Shown here: piece by piece, positions 27,760 to 36,327 of the stretch
How positions within the stretch are numbered: position 1 is the stretch's first letter
Layout of the letters: every line of letters starts with the position of its first letter
From: Aureispira sp. CCB-QB1
GTDB taxonomy: Bacteria; Bacteroidota; Bacteroidia; Chitinophagales; Saprospiraceae
Direction: 5' to 3'
DNA length: 64,000 nucleotides
Assembly: GCA_945870185.1 (NCBI GenBank)
Contig: CAMBRK010000013.1
Coordinates: 18,913 to 82,912 of the forward strand
Translations under genes and position numbers: made by a program
The notes under the pieces: model-generated
What the model was told of the DNA's origin: nothing
Databases searched by the model: none
Seen by the model: only the letters and a program-made list of their open reading frames with translations

Positions 27760-29514
27760 TTATTTATTTGCAGCTACACCTACAAATTCAAATGTATTGG
27801 CCAAATATCCAGGACGTTTTACAGTAGCTGAAGATTTCCACTTTTTGGAGATTACGATTCTTTCTTCAGGAGCATACATGAATATGGCAGGTTGATCGTT
27901 GTAAATCTGTTCTTGAATTTTTTGATAGAGTTCTACTCGCTTTGCGTCATCTTTCGTCAGGAGTATCTGATCGATCAAGGCATCAGCGGCACTACTTCTG
28001 TATGACATTTCATTGCTACCATCTGGCGTATCGTTTTCAGAGTGCCACTTACTCATGTCGTCCCAAGTTTGTAGGTCTTGAGAGAGCACAGAAGCCACCA
28101 TCTGATATTTTCTCGTTTTTACATTTTCTGCTCTGATCAACTTAAAATCTTTTCCTGTAATGATGATTTTCACTCCGGCTTTGGCAGCATTTTCCTGAAG
28201 GAGTAGTGCTAACTTTTTGCCCAATTCTTGACCAGATATCAGGATTTCCAATTCAAGGTTTTGCATTTTGCCGTTTATTTTTTTATCGGCAATACCATCA
28301 TTATTGCTATCTGTCCATCCGGCTTCAGAGATAAGTGATTTGGCTTGCTCCACATCGTAAGGTACCGGTACAAGATTTTTATTAAATGTCTTTTTTAACG
28401 GGTGAATCGGTGCCACTGTTCTGATACCTTTGCCGCCTTCGAGATTGTCCAAGATACTTTGTACGTCCAATAAATGAGCCAATGCTTTTCTGATCTTCTC
28501 ATCTTTGAGTATTGGGTCTTGATTATTGAGAATGACATAATATTGTTTTATCAAAGCTGGGTGATAAAATGAAAATTGCTTTCCGAATACATCATCTTTT
28601 TCTAAAGAGGTGTAGTTGTCGCCAGATACCTCAGTCATCACATCTATAGTTCCTGCTTTGAGTTGGGACACAGCTGCAGTCTCATCTGGTATGATCTGAA
28701 ATATTATTTTTTCTGGACCTTGTTTCAATATGGGAGTTGACAAATTCTTGCCCCAATAATTTTCTTTTTTTTGCAAAACTAGGTTTTGGTCAGCTGTCCA
28801 CGATACAAACTTGTAAGGACCAGAACCCGATATTTTTTCTCGGCTATAGATATTGGAATTGAAGGCATCAGCAAATCTCACCAAAATACTGTCAGCACTC
28901 AATGCTTTGATATTACCTTCTGTAAATGTATTGAATGCATAATTTTTTAAAACATTCAGGCTATCATAAAAATACTGTGGGTATACTTCTATATTGATAC
29001 AAGTTTCCAAAGCCAGCATGTAGTCCTTTGCAAAAATAACCCTACACTTTTTTTTATCGGTAGGATTTGGGATAACATCAGTGATATTTTGGGTAAGATC
29101 TCTATATCTGCCAGCATTGGTCATCGGTAGGTTGACCGTTTTTAATGTAAAAATATAATCGTCTGCTGTAATTGGACTTCCATTATCCCAAGTAGCTTGG
29201 TCTGAAAATTCCAAATCAAAAGCTATTCCACCTTTATACTTGCCCGTATCTATGGCCATTTCTGTAGGTATTGCCTTAATCAATATGGGTTCTAATGTCA
29301 AAGATTCCGGATTATAGTCTGCTACTGGAAGGTGAATATACTGATAAACTTCACGTGCAGTAGGATTAGGAAATATGAGCGGATTGATTCTTTCTGGATC
29401 TTTTTTTAATCTTATATGAAGGACTGCTTCCTGTTTTTCAGGGTCACCTTTACAGGAAAAAAACAATACTGCCAAAAGTGTAAAAAGTACAATTCCAATA
29501 TGTCGCATATACAT
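27760..29514 (-). CDS. Oligopeptide ABC transporter solute-binding lipoprotein (SBP_bac_5)
   Basis: 584 residues. A lipoprotein signal peptide ends at Cys21 (LLAVLFFSC), followed by a family-5 extracellular solute-binding domain (RINPLIFPNPTAREVYQYIHLP; DDYIFTLKTVN; SGPYKFVSWTADQNLVLQKKENYW; IRKALAHLLDVQSILDNLEGG). It binds peptides or similar small solutes and delivers them to the two permeases downstream. The open frame extends to 29547, but a TATTTTTG -7 box at 29528-29535 lies inside that extension and an ATG at 29514 (or 29508) begins the signal peptide, so 29514 is chosen. Confidence 0.9.
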   Translation of the reverse strand: MYMRHIGIVLFTLLAVLFFSCKGDPEKQEAVLHIRLKKDPERINPLIFPNPTAREVYQYIHLPVADYNPESLTLEPILIKAIPTEMAIDTGKYKGGIAFDLEFSDQATWDNGSPITADDYIFTLKTVNLPMTNAGRYRDLTQNITDVIPNPTDKKKCRVIFAKDYMLALETCINIEVYPQYFYDSLNVLKNYAFNTFTEGNIKALSADSILVRFADAFNSNIYSREKISGSGPYKFVSWTADQNLVLQKKENYWGKNLSTPILKQGPEKIIFQIIPDETAAVSQLKAGTIDVMTEVSGDNYTSLEKDDVFGKQFSFYHPALIKQYYVILNNQDPILKDEKIRKALAHLLDVQSILDNLEGGKGIRTVAPIHPLKKTFNKNLVPVPYDVEQAKSLISEAGWTDSNNDGIADKKINGKMQNLELEILISGQELGKKLALLLQENAAKAGVKIIITGKDFKLIRAENVKTRKYQMVASVLSQDLQTWDDMSKWHSENDTPDGSNEMSYRSSAADALIDQILLTKDDAKRVELYQKIQEQIYNDQPAIFMYAPEERIVISKKWKSSATVKRPGYLANTFEFVGVAANK

Positions 29515-29527
29515 CAGGTTTGAAATA

Positions 29528-29535
29528 CAAAAATA
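29528..29535 (-). promoter_or_regulatory. Candidate -7 box (TATTTTTG) of the peptide importer operon
   Basis: Minus-strand TATTTTTG matches TAnnTTTG and lies 13 bp before the chosen ATG. A TTG (29553-29555) sits 17 bp further upstream, slightly closer than the usual 19-21. Confidence 0.5.
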
Positions 29536-29695
29536 ACAATTATTCATGAAAACAATATAGTAATGTGATAAGTTTGGATTTTTTTATGTAAATCTTTTTA
29601 AATCTGCATTTTAATGACCATAAAAATTATTCCTGCAGTTTAAAACAGATTGGGCACAATCATGTTACTTGAGAGATTATAAAAATCATACATAA

Positions 29696-30607
29696 ATGAA
29701 TAACAAACCAATAGTGTGGATAGCAGGCGGTGATGGCCTAGTGGGAAATCATCTGCAGTCCGTGATTGATAAGAGCAAATATGATGTGTATACGCTTAGC
29801 CGTAAAAAACCTAAGAATAGCCAATTTATCCAATGGGATACTGAAAAGAAAGTGATCTATTCGGATCAAAAACCTGATCATATCATCAATCTGGCAGGTG
29901 CAGGTATTGCTGATGCTAGATGGACAGATCAAAGAAAAAAGATTCTAGTCTCAAGCAGAGTAGATAGTGCATTGACGTTAAAGGCGTACTTACAAGAAAA
30001 AGGTATCCGTCCTGATACGTATATATCTGCATCGGCTGTGGGATATTATGGTGATCAAAAAGATCGTATTTTGACAGAAGAAAGTAAACCAGGAAATGAA
30101 TTTATGTCTGATTGTTGTATTGCTTGGGAAGACGCAGCAAAAAGTACAGGCAATTTGTGCGCAAAAACGGTACTTTTAAGAATAGGTATCGTATTAAGTA
30201 CCCAAGATGGCGCTTTGCCCAAGATGTTGATGACCAAATCAGTTGGCGTGTTCAATTATTTTGGAAATGGAGCACAGTATCACCCTTGGATTCATATCGA
30301 TGATTTAGCCAAAATGATCATCTTTGCCATAGAGTCTCCTCAAGTCAATGGTATCTATAATGCAGCAGCGCCACAACAAATCACCAATAAAGAGATGATG
30401 CAGGAAATCATGACATCTTTGGATTCCAATGGTGTTTTACTACCAGCACCTAGTTTTGGATTAAGAATATTATTGGGCGAGATGGCCCATGTTGTTCTCA
30501 ATTCTAACCGGGTGGACGTACAAAAAATGCTTGATACAGGTTTCAAATTTCAGTATACGAAATGTGGGGAAGCGGTACGAGACTTGGTGATGGGGCAAAG
30601 GTATTGA
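29696..30607 (+). CDS. TIGR01777-family NAD(P)-dependent epimerase-like protein
   Basis: 303 residues of the extended SDR fold. A dinucleotide loop GGDGLVGNH at 11-19, the family signature SASAVGYYGD near 110-119, and the C-terminal DUF1731-like segment (PAPSFGLRILLGEMAHVVLNSNRV), where homologues carry 'LLxSxRVxPxxL'. The family includes SDR39U1/YfcH; its reaction is not established. It is cytosolic and a single-gene unit divergent from the peptide importer. Confidence 0.9.
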   Translation: MNNKPIVWIAGGDGLVGNHLQSVIDKSKYDVYTLSRKKPKNSQFIQWDTEKKVIYSDQKPDHIINLAGAGIADARWTDQRKKILVSSRVDSALTLKAYLQEKGIRPDTYISASAVGYYGDQKDRILTEESKPGNEFMSDCCIAWEDAAKSTGNLCAKTVLLRIGIVLSTQDGALPKMLMTKSVGVFNYFGNGAQYHPWIHIDDLAKMIIFAIESPQVNGIYNAAAPQQITNKEMMQEIMTSLDSNGVLLPAPSFGLRILLGEMAHVVLNSNRVDVQKMLDTGFKFQYTKCGEAVRDLVMGQRY

Positions 30608-30773
30608 TATGGTCAGAAATAAAAATATTTTTTCACTATTTAGGGCCTGCTTGGTGTAATTCAAGGTATTGATTATCAATACAATATGCTTGTATTTGTT
30701 GATTTCGATATACAGGAAATTGCACAATACTCTTAAATTATTTGCACTTCATTTAAACATTTGCCCTATGCGG

Positions 30774-30817
30774 GCCTGCCTTGCCGTCAGGCAGGCCTGC
30801 CTGACGGCAAGGCAGGC
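30774..30817. repeat. 44-bp perfect GC-rich palindrome
   Basis: Two 22-bp arms with no loop: the left arm (30774-30795) starts GCCTGCCTTGCC and ends GTCAGGCAGG, and the right arm (30796-30817) is its exact reverse complement. It is very GC-rich in an AT-rich setting and shares the CCTGCC/GGCAGG ends with the smaller element at 31195-31215. Confidence 0.95.
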
Positions 30818-30891
30818 AGCATTTACTTTTTTTCTTTTTGCTTGCTCTTATTACTTTGTAATGCTAGCCCAGAAAAAAAGTAAACAACCTG

Positions 30892-30906
30892 TCACGCTTT
30901 GCGTGA
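30892..30906. repeat. GCTTTGC-apex hairpin 1
   Basis: TCACGC-TTT-GCGTGA: 6-bp perfect stem with a TTT loop. Confidence 0.8.
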
Positions 30907-30939
30907 AAAAGACCAGTTCAAAAAAAGGTAACTGAATGG

Positions 30940-30954
30940 TGCAGCTTTGCTGCA
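30940..30954. repeat. GCTTTGC-apex hairpin 2
   Basis: TGCAGC-TTT-GCTGCA: 6-bp perfect stem with the same GC-TTT-GC apex as the hairpin at 30892 but a different lower stem. Confidence 0.8.
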
Positions 30955-30957
30955 TTG

Positions 30958-30976
30958 GAGTGATACGAAATCACTC
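30958..30976. repeat. Short inverted repeat
   Basis: GAGTGAT and ATCACTC form 7-bp arms around ACGAA, 3 bp after the preceding hairpin. Confidence 0.7.
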
Positions 30977-30989
30977 AAAAATGAAGGCA

Positions 30990-31009
30990 CTGATCTAAAC
31001 TTAGATCAG
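30990..31009. repeat. 20-bp inverted repeat
   Basis: CTGATCTAA and TTAGATCAG are perfect 9-bp arms separated by AC. Confidence 0.75.
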
Positions 31010-31194
31010 CTAGGTTTATTGTTGTGCATTCCCGACCTACCCATCCCTTTCGGGTTCCTTCACTTCTCGCATTGTCATACTCGACCATAAAGGATCGTTC
31101 AGTCTTGCATTTTTCTATCGCTTTGATTATCATTCTTTTATTTTTAATATTCTACAAAGGCGATAGACGCACTTTTCTGCCCACCCGTTTCACG

Positions 31195-31215
31195 CCTGCC
31201 TGCCGGCAAGGCAGG
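31195..31215. repeat. 21-bp palindromic insert in one direct-repeat copy
   Basis: A TGCCGGCA core is flanked by CCTGCC and AGGCAGG, palindromic apart from one extra A. It sits exactly between TTTCACG and GTTCACTTCG, which are adjacent without it in the second repeat copy at 31271-31287. Confidence 0.85.
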
Positions 31216-31258
31216 GTTCACTTCGTCAAAGGCTTTGCCTTTGGTACTTTGCACTTCA
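31216..31258 (+). repeat. 43-bp direct repeat, copy 1
   Basis: Begins GTTCACTTCGTC and ends CTTTGCACTTCA; 42 of 43 bases match copy 2. It contains the hairpin CAAAGGC-TTT-GCCTTTG at 31227-31243. Confidence 0.9.
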
Positions 31259-31277
31259 GCCACCCATCCGTTTCACG

Positions 31278-31320
31278 GTTCACTTCGTCAAAGGCTTTGC
31301 CTTTGGTGCTTTGCACTTCA
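31278..31320 (+). repeat. 43-bp direct repeat, copy 2
   Basis: Matches copy 1 except for one G/A difference; the internal 7-bp hairpin with TTT loop is at 31289-31305. Confidence 0.9.
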
Positions 31321-31552
31321 CTACGTTCATATCGCTTGTTTTTTGAACGATTTCCCAGACCAATAGCTGTCTTTAAATTGAATGATTCTGACTTTTTCAG
31401 CAGGCCCTAATTAAATATTTATGCAACTTAGAGTCTTAGAGACTTTAACGCTTGGGCGTCACAAGCGTGGTATTTCAACTTTTACGGTTTTTCGGAGTGG
31501 ACTCAACATTAAACAGTTAAACATCTTAAACCTTAAACATTCAACCTTATCC

Positions 31553-32896
31553 TTACTTCTTCCCTTTGGGCTTTTGACCTCGAGTCTTGGGTTTTCCGTA
31601 CTTAGCATGCATTTTGTCTTTATGGCTTACCTTGGTATTGACCCTCATGTTCTTAGCTATTTTCTGTTGGAAAGCACTTTTTTCTTCATCCTTAATTTTG
31701 GGTAGTTTACCCAAAGAGTTTTTCATTTTTATCTGCGGAATCTCAGATGAAGTCAATATATCAGATATTTCAAGCTCTTGCGGAAGATCTAGTGTTGGAA
31801 TTTTGAATTGCATAAACGCTTCTATTTCTTCCAACCAATCCAAATCCAAGTCGCCGACTAGCGATATAGCTTCACCTTTTCTATCTGCACGACCTGTTCT
31901 ACCTATACGATGGATATAGTTTTGCGGTTCATCTGGCAGATCAAAATTGATTACATGAGAAACATCTTGAATATCCAGTCCTCTGGCTATGACATCAGTA
32001 GCGATCAGCATCCTGAAAGTACCATCCTGAAACCTGTTTACGGAGTTAAACCTATAATTCTGATCTTTATTGGAGTGTATGACACCGGTAATTTCGGGAT
32101 ACTTTGTAGCTATGGTAACATACAATTCATCTGCTAATGCCTTGGTGGAACAAAACATCAAAATTTTGGTCATTTCTGGTTTTGATTCCAACAGTAGGTG
32201 GAGCAAGTTAATTTTGGTATTAAAATTGGGAACCTTGTACAATACCTGATTTATATTAGAAAGCGGAGAGCCGGATGGAGCAGCTTCTATTTTTTCGGGG
32301 TCATTAAAGTGTTCTGCAATAAGAACTTCTACATCTTCGGACATAGTAGCCGAAAACATCAGGTTTTGTCTCTTTTCTGATAACAAATCCAAAAGATGCT
32401 CGATCTGTGATCTAAAGCCTAAAGCCAGCATTTCGTCCACCTCATCGATTACCAATTTTTTGATTAGTTTTAGATTTAAAGTACCATGATATCCCAGGTC
32501 CAAAAGCCTTCCTGGTGTACCTACCAAAATATCACACCCGTCGGCGAGCTCGTAAGCTTGGGTTTTGAGATTGGTGCCACCATACACACCTTTGACGACG
32601 ACGTTCATATATTTACCAAGACGTTCGGCTGCTTCCACGACTTGTACGACTAGTTCTCTAGTTGGCACCATGATCAATACTGTAGCATGTCGGCTCTTAT
32701 TAAAGGACCACATTTTGAGTATGGGTAGTAAATAGGCCAATGTTTTTCCTGTTCCAGTCTGTGCTATACCAGTCACATCTCTTCCAGACATGATCACAGA
32801 AAAAGCTTTGTGCTGAATAGTGGTAGGATGGGTAATTTCTGAATCATCGAGAGCCTTCCACAGTGGATTGTTCAGGTTTATGTCTTTAAATGTCAT
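31553..32896 (-). CDS. DEAD-box family ATP-dependent RNA helicase (DEVD variant)
   Basis: 447 residues with all helicase motifs: Q motif (THPTTIQ, 23-29), Walker A AQTGTGKT at 45-52, PTREL at 78-82, motif II as DEVD at 151-154 rather than DEAD, SAT (FSATM), and HRIGRTGR in the second RecA domain. The C-terminus is basic and ends KPKTRGQKPKGKK, as in RhlE-like proteins. It would unwind short RNA duplexes in ribosome assembly or RNA decay in the cytoplasm. It is a single-gene unit converging on the hairpin island. Confidence 0.95.
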   Translation of the reverse strand: MTFKDINLNNPLWKALDDSEITHPTTIQHKAFSVIMSGRDVTGIAQTGTGKTLAYLLPILKMWSFNKSRHATVLIMVPTRELVVQVVEAAERLGKYMNVVVKGVYGGTNLKTQAYELADGCDILVGTPGRLLDLGYHGTLNLKLIKKLVIDEVDEMLALGFRSQIEHLLDLLSEKRQNLMFSATMSEDVEVLIAEHFNDPEKIEAAPSGSPLSNINQVLYKVPNFNTKINLLHLLLESKPEMTKILMFCSTKALADELYVTIATKYPEITGVIHSNKDQNYRFNSVNRFQDGTFRMLIATDVIARGLDIQDVSHVINFDLPDEPQNYIHRIGRTGRADRKGEAISLVGDLDLDWLEEIEAFMQFKIPTLDLPQELEISDILTSSEIPQIKMKNSLGKLPKIKDEEKSAFQQKIAKNMRVNTKVSHKDKMHAKYGKPKTRGQKPKGKK

Positions 32897-33346
32897 GTTA
32901 CAATTTATACTGGAAATATGGTGCTAAAATTAACTTACAGGATATCGAAAATGAAGTTGCAAAAATCATCAATCAAAATTCATGTGTGAACAAATGTTGC
33001 TGCCAAAATCATTTCTGCAAATCAATTTCTGTATTTAAAGCCATAAAAGTACAATTTTTATTCCCATTTTTTGAATAAATCACTTTTACTGTTGCTTATC
33101 ATCTCTACTTTGGGATTTATTTCAGTTTAGTATGGGTTACAATCTTCATACCAATACTAGATTCATTAAATGGTCAATAATAGTTTTTTTACACGCTTGT
33201 AGAGTACCTTCACTTGTCGCATTTTTACAAAAGAGCTATCAAAGTTTGACTAGGGGTAAACCATGATCCCTTCATATTTCAACTATAAAAAACGTACATT
33301 TAAGGTAAATATTTTTGTCTTTTCCACTATTTTTAGTACATTCCTT
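32897..33346. other. Divergent intergenic region
   Basis: About 450 bp between the helicase start and the beta-helix protein. It should contain both promoters; only the box at 33347 was recognised. No gene, RNA or strong hairpin was seen. Confidence 0.4.
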
Positions 33347-33354
33347 TATCTTTG
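33347..33354 (+). promoter_or_regulatory. -7 box (TATCTTTG) of the beta-helix protein
   Basis: TATCTTTG lies 15 bp before ATG 33370 and overlaps the TTG (33352) that opens the long frame, which argues that the ATG is the real start. No TTG was found at the usual -33 distance. Confidence 0.5.
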
Positions 33355-33369
33355 AAAAAAATTCTTGTT

Positions 33370-34851
33370 ATGCGATATGTTATATGCTTGTTTATGGTAT
33401 TCCTTTTGTCATCTACCCTGTTATATGGTCGTATACTCAAAGTGGGTGTTTCTCATTCTTATGCCAATATCCCTGCAGCTGCATCAATAGCTATACCTGG
33501 CGATTCTATTATATGTTATGATCCTGTGATTCAAGGTGGCATGTTTATTGCCAATCTACAAGGAAATGCAGATCAATGGATTTTTATCCTAGCTGCTGCC
33601 AATACCAATGTCATCATACGTGGAGGGAGCAACAGTATTCAGTTTTCAGATGCGGCGTATGTGCATATGGAAGGTTTTACTGTGGAAGGCCAAACAGGCA
33701 ATGGTCTGAATATAGATGATGCAGGAAGTTTTAATACGCCTACACATCATATCCGTATTGTCAGATGTACGATAAGGGATATCAATGCTACTGGCAACAA
33801 TGACCTGCTCAAACTATCTGGGATGGATGATTTTGAAATCCTTGAATGCGTCTTCATAAATGGAGCAAACGGTGGAAGTGGCATAGATATGGTCGGTTGC
33901 CATCGGGGTCGTATCATAGGCAATTCTTTCGAAAATATGGGTTCCAACTCCATCCAAGCCAAAGGAGGAACTTCTGAAATAGAGATACTCAGAAATACCT
34001 TTAAAAATGGAGGTGCCAGGGCGATGAATCTGGGCGGTAGCACGGGTTTGGCCTTTTTTAGGCCCCAAAATGCAACCACTGAAGCAGATCGTATCAAAGT
34101 CATAGCCAACGTCATTGAAGGATCTGAAGCTGCTATCGCTTTTGTAGGGTGTAGAAATATACATGTAAGCAATAACACCATTGTTAGACCTCGTAAATGG
34201 ATACTTCGTATATTGCAAGAAACCGTAGACCCTACTCGATTTTTGCCTTGCGGAGAGAATAGCTTTTTTAATAATCTCGTCATCATAGATCAAAATGTGA
34301 CTGTTGAAGCCAATATAGGTCCGAATACGGCACCAGAAACATTTTTGTTTGATCACAATCTATGGTGGAAAATAGGCAATACTAATTGGATAGGCCCAAA
34401 TCTGCCCGGCACAGTAAAAAACAATATCATTGCCGATCCTATGATCATGCAAAATAGTACATACATGATCCCAAGTTCTAGTCCAGCTATTGCCCGTGGT
34501 TTGTCCTATACTAATACCGTTTTGGACATCGAAAATCACCCATTTAATGACCCTCCGTCTGTAGGAGCATATGAAGGTCGAAAAGTGATTTCTACCGCAG
34601 CCAGTATCAGTCACCAAATGATAAAGTATTACCCCAACCCTACATCTCATCTCTTACAACTCCAATTTGATAGTGATGCTCCGAGAATGCTGTGGCTGTA
34701 TGATAAAAATGGTAAAATAATACTCCAATCAAATACTCAAGCTACCCATAACGACATCGATATATCCTCTGTAATCTCAGGGACTTACGTGCTAAAAATC
34801 ATATATGAAGATGGTACTTGGGTGAGTAAACAAGTGGTGGTCACCCATTAA
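33370..34851 (+). CDS. T9SS-exported right-handed beta-helix protein
   Basis: 493 residues. Signal peptide 1-20 (MRYVICLFMVFLLSSTLLYG), a right-handed parallel beta-helix at about 25-400 with typical repeats (IRIVRCTIRDINATGNNDLLKLSG; GRIIGNSFENMGSNSIQ; IEILRNTFKNGGARAMNLGG; IHVSNNTIV), and a T9SS sorting domain from about 415 (YYPNPTSHLLQLQF ... GTYVLKIIYEDGTWVSKQVVV). Beta-helix proteins of this kind are often polysaccharide lyases, but no catalytic motif is evident, so binding or lyase roles stay open. The next gene encodes another T9SS cargo. Confidence 0.85.
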   Translation: MRYVICLFMVFLLSSTLLYGRILKVGVSHSYANIPAAASIAIPGDSIICYDPVIQGGMFIANLQGNADQWIFILAAANTNVIIRGGSNSIQFSDAAYVHMEGFTVEGQTGNGLNIDDAGSFNTPTHHIRIVRCTIRDINATGNNDLLKLSGMDDFEILECVFINGANGGSGIDMVGCHRGRIIGNSFENMGSNSIQAKGGTSEIEILRNTFKNGGARAMNLGGSTGLAFFRPQNATTEADRIKVIANVIEGSEAAIAFVGCRNIHVSNNTIVRPRKWILRILQETVDPTRFLPCGENSFFNNLVIIDQNVTVEANIGPNTAPETFLFDHNLWWKIGNTNWIGPNLPGTVKNNIIADPMIMQNSTYMIPSSSPAIARGLSYTNTVLDIENHPFNDPPSVGAYEGRKVISTAASISHQMIKYYPNPTSHLLQLQFDSDAPRMLWLYDKNGKIILQSNTQATHNDIDISSVISGTYVLKIIYEDGTWVSKQVVVTH

Positions 34852-34973
34852 GTGGTAAATTTAATTCTTAAACCACTTCATAAAATAAAAGTTCCTTTAT
34901 TTAGAAAAAGAAGATGGCAAAGGTTTACCCAAAATAATTTTCAATTCATTAAATATAGTCTGAGTTAAATGCT

Positions 34974-34981
34974 TATTTTTG
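34974..34981 (+). promoter_or_regulatory. Candidate -7 box (TATTTTTG) of the amidase gene
   Basis: TATTTTTG lies 29 bp before the preferred ATG 35011 and inside the first codons of the longer frame that opens at 34969. Confidence 0.4.
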
Positions 34982-35010
34982 TCTTTTCGTTTTTGCTAAA
35001 TGTGACATTT

Positions 35011-36309
35011 ATGGTGAATTTTTTTTTTAGTTTGATGCTATTATTTGTATGCCATGATCTTTGGGCTCAAAGTCATAGCTTTAACATTCCTGTTTCTATA
35101 GCATCGGAATATAGAGGTGATTTTCAGCAAAGTATTGATCTCACTACCTTGTCGCAAGTGGAATTTGTAGCACTATCAATAAGATTGGACGGTATCCATT
35201 CTGGTCAAAAATGCACGGTTAGTATTACCAAAGGAAATCAGGAACGTATCTTTTTACCTTTTGAAGATACTGAACTCCATCAAAACACCTTTGTAGGCAA
35301 TATGATCTATTTAGCATCTGAAGATGTAGGTATTTGGAAGCTCCATGTAAAAATCGATTCAGATATTCCTGCTAGTAAAAGCATTCATGGTTTTTTAAGA
35401 GTATTCGTTCCTCTGCAGAGTACATCAATTACAGATGTAAACATTGCTACCAACATAGCCACAGACTGTTTATGCCCACTTCCTAACCATATTAAAAGAC
35501 AAGAATGGGGCTTAGCATTCGGATTAGGGTCGCAAATATATATCCCACCGGCATCATATAGCAAAGTGACGCATTTGATCGTGCACCACAGCGCCGGTAC
35601 TAATACGAGTAGTAATTGGAAAGGAGTAGTGGCGTCCATTTTTGACTTCCATGTCAATACTAATGGTTGGCAGGACGTAGGATACAATTGGTTAATCGAC
35701 CCAAATGGCGTCATTTATGAAGGTCGCGGAGGCGGTGATAATGTCCGAGGTGCTCATATGTGTGGGTACAATAATAATACCATGGGAGTCTGCATGCTAG
35801 GTAATTTTGAACTCGTAGAGCCTTCCATAGCCATGATGCAAAGCCTTCAGCAATTGCTAGCCTACAAAGCTTGTAAAGAAAGTATTGCTCCTACGGGGAG
35901 TAGTAATATCGTATCACATACGGGATTTATGAAAAATATTTCAGGACATAAAGAAGGCTGTGCACCCAATCATACTTCATGTCCAGGCAAATTCTTATTT
36001 GCAAAAATGGAGCAAATCAGGACAGAGGCTGATCAATATTTAAAGGATGAATGTTTACCTACAGCTACATCTCTAGATGTTTTGGATTTCTATCATTCAG
36101 TTTATCCTAATCCAGCATTTGACGAATTATGTACGGATGTTGAATTTGTGCGATTTTCTATATTTGCTTTGGATGGAAAAAATTTGACGCCACCATATCG
36201 AGATAAAAAGAGTCAGTGTATCGATATATCATCTTTACCAAAAGGTATGTATACAATTGCAATGCTTAAAGACCAAAATCTGATTACATCCCGATTTATC
36301 AAAATGTAA
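35011..36309 (+). CDS. PGRP-type N-acetylmuramoyl-L-alanine amidase with T9SS domain
   Basis: 432 residues. Signal peptide MVNFFFSLMLLFVCHDLWAQ, an N-terminal beta domain (about 25-150), then an amidase_2/peptidoglycan-recognition domain at about 165-335. Zinc ligands are visible: the first His in HHSAG (192-193), His313 in SGHKEG and Cys324 in TSCPG. A T9SS sorting domain follows (SVYPNPAFDELC ... KGMYTIAML). It cleaves the bond between muramic acid and the peptide stem; export by T9SS suggests action outside the cell, perhaps on other bacteria (inference). The frame is open from an ATG at 34969, but 35011 gives a normal signal peptide. Confidence 0.9.
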   Translation: MVNFFFSLMLLFVCHDLWAQSHSFNIPVSIASEYRGDFQQSIDLTTLSQVEFVALSIRLDGIHSGQKCTVSITKGNQERIFLPFEDTELHQNTFVGNMIYLASEDVGIWKLHVKIDSDIPASKSIHGFLRVFVPLQSTSITDVNIATNIATDCLCPLPNHIKRQEWGLAFGLGSQIYIPPASYSKVTHLIVHHSAGTNTSSNWKGVVASIFDFHVNTNGWQDVGYNWLIDPNGVIYEGRGGGDNVRGAHMCGYNNNTMGVCMLGNFELVEPSIAMMQSLQQLLAYKACKESIAPTGSSNIVSHTGFMKNISGHKEGCAPNHTSCPGKFLFAKMEQIRTEADQYLKDECLPTATSLDVLDFYHSVYPNPAFDELCTDVEFVRFSIFALDGKNLTPPYRDKKSQCIDISSLPKGMYTIAMLKDQNLITSRFIKM

Positions 36310-36327
36310 TCAGATCTTAGATCTATT

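Larger units (their letters stand above)
30608..31552. other. Gene-free island rich in palindromes and direct repeats
   Basis: About 945 bp between the epimerase stop and the helicase stop. Short open frames exist, but their products are low-complexity translations of the repeats. The stretch carries a 44-bp perfect palindrome, several short hairpins and a 43-bp direct repeat, listed separately. Local GC content is much higher around 30770-30820 and 31190-31320 than in the flanks. Confidence 0.6.

Noticed and set aside
30990..31009. 20-bp inverted repeat considered as a rho-independent terminator for the epimerase gene
   Set aside because: No T-tract follows on either strand and it lies about 380 bp after the stop.
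30774..31320. CRISPR array
   Set aside because: Repeats are few, unequal in sequence and spacing, and there are no unique spacers or cas genes nearby.
30669..31410. Short plus-strand frames (88 and 128 codons) in the hairpin island
   Set aside because: Their translations are mostly readouts of the palindromes and direct repeats, with no domain, signal or start support.
31553..32896. Helicase called inactive because motif II is DEVD instead of DEAD
   Set aside because: DExD variation is common in active SF2 helicases, and all other motifs are present.
33747..34356. Two overlapping 180-codon minus-strand frames inside the beta-helix gene
   Set aside because: The plus-strand frame has a signal peptide, repeat structure and sorting domain; the antisense products have none.
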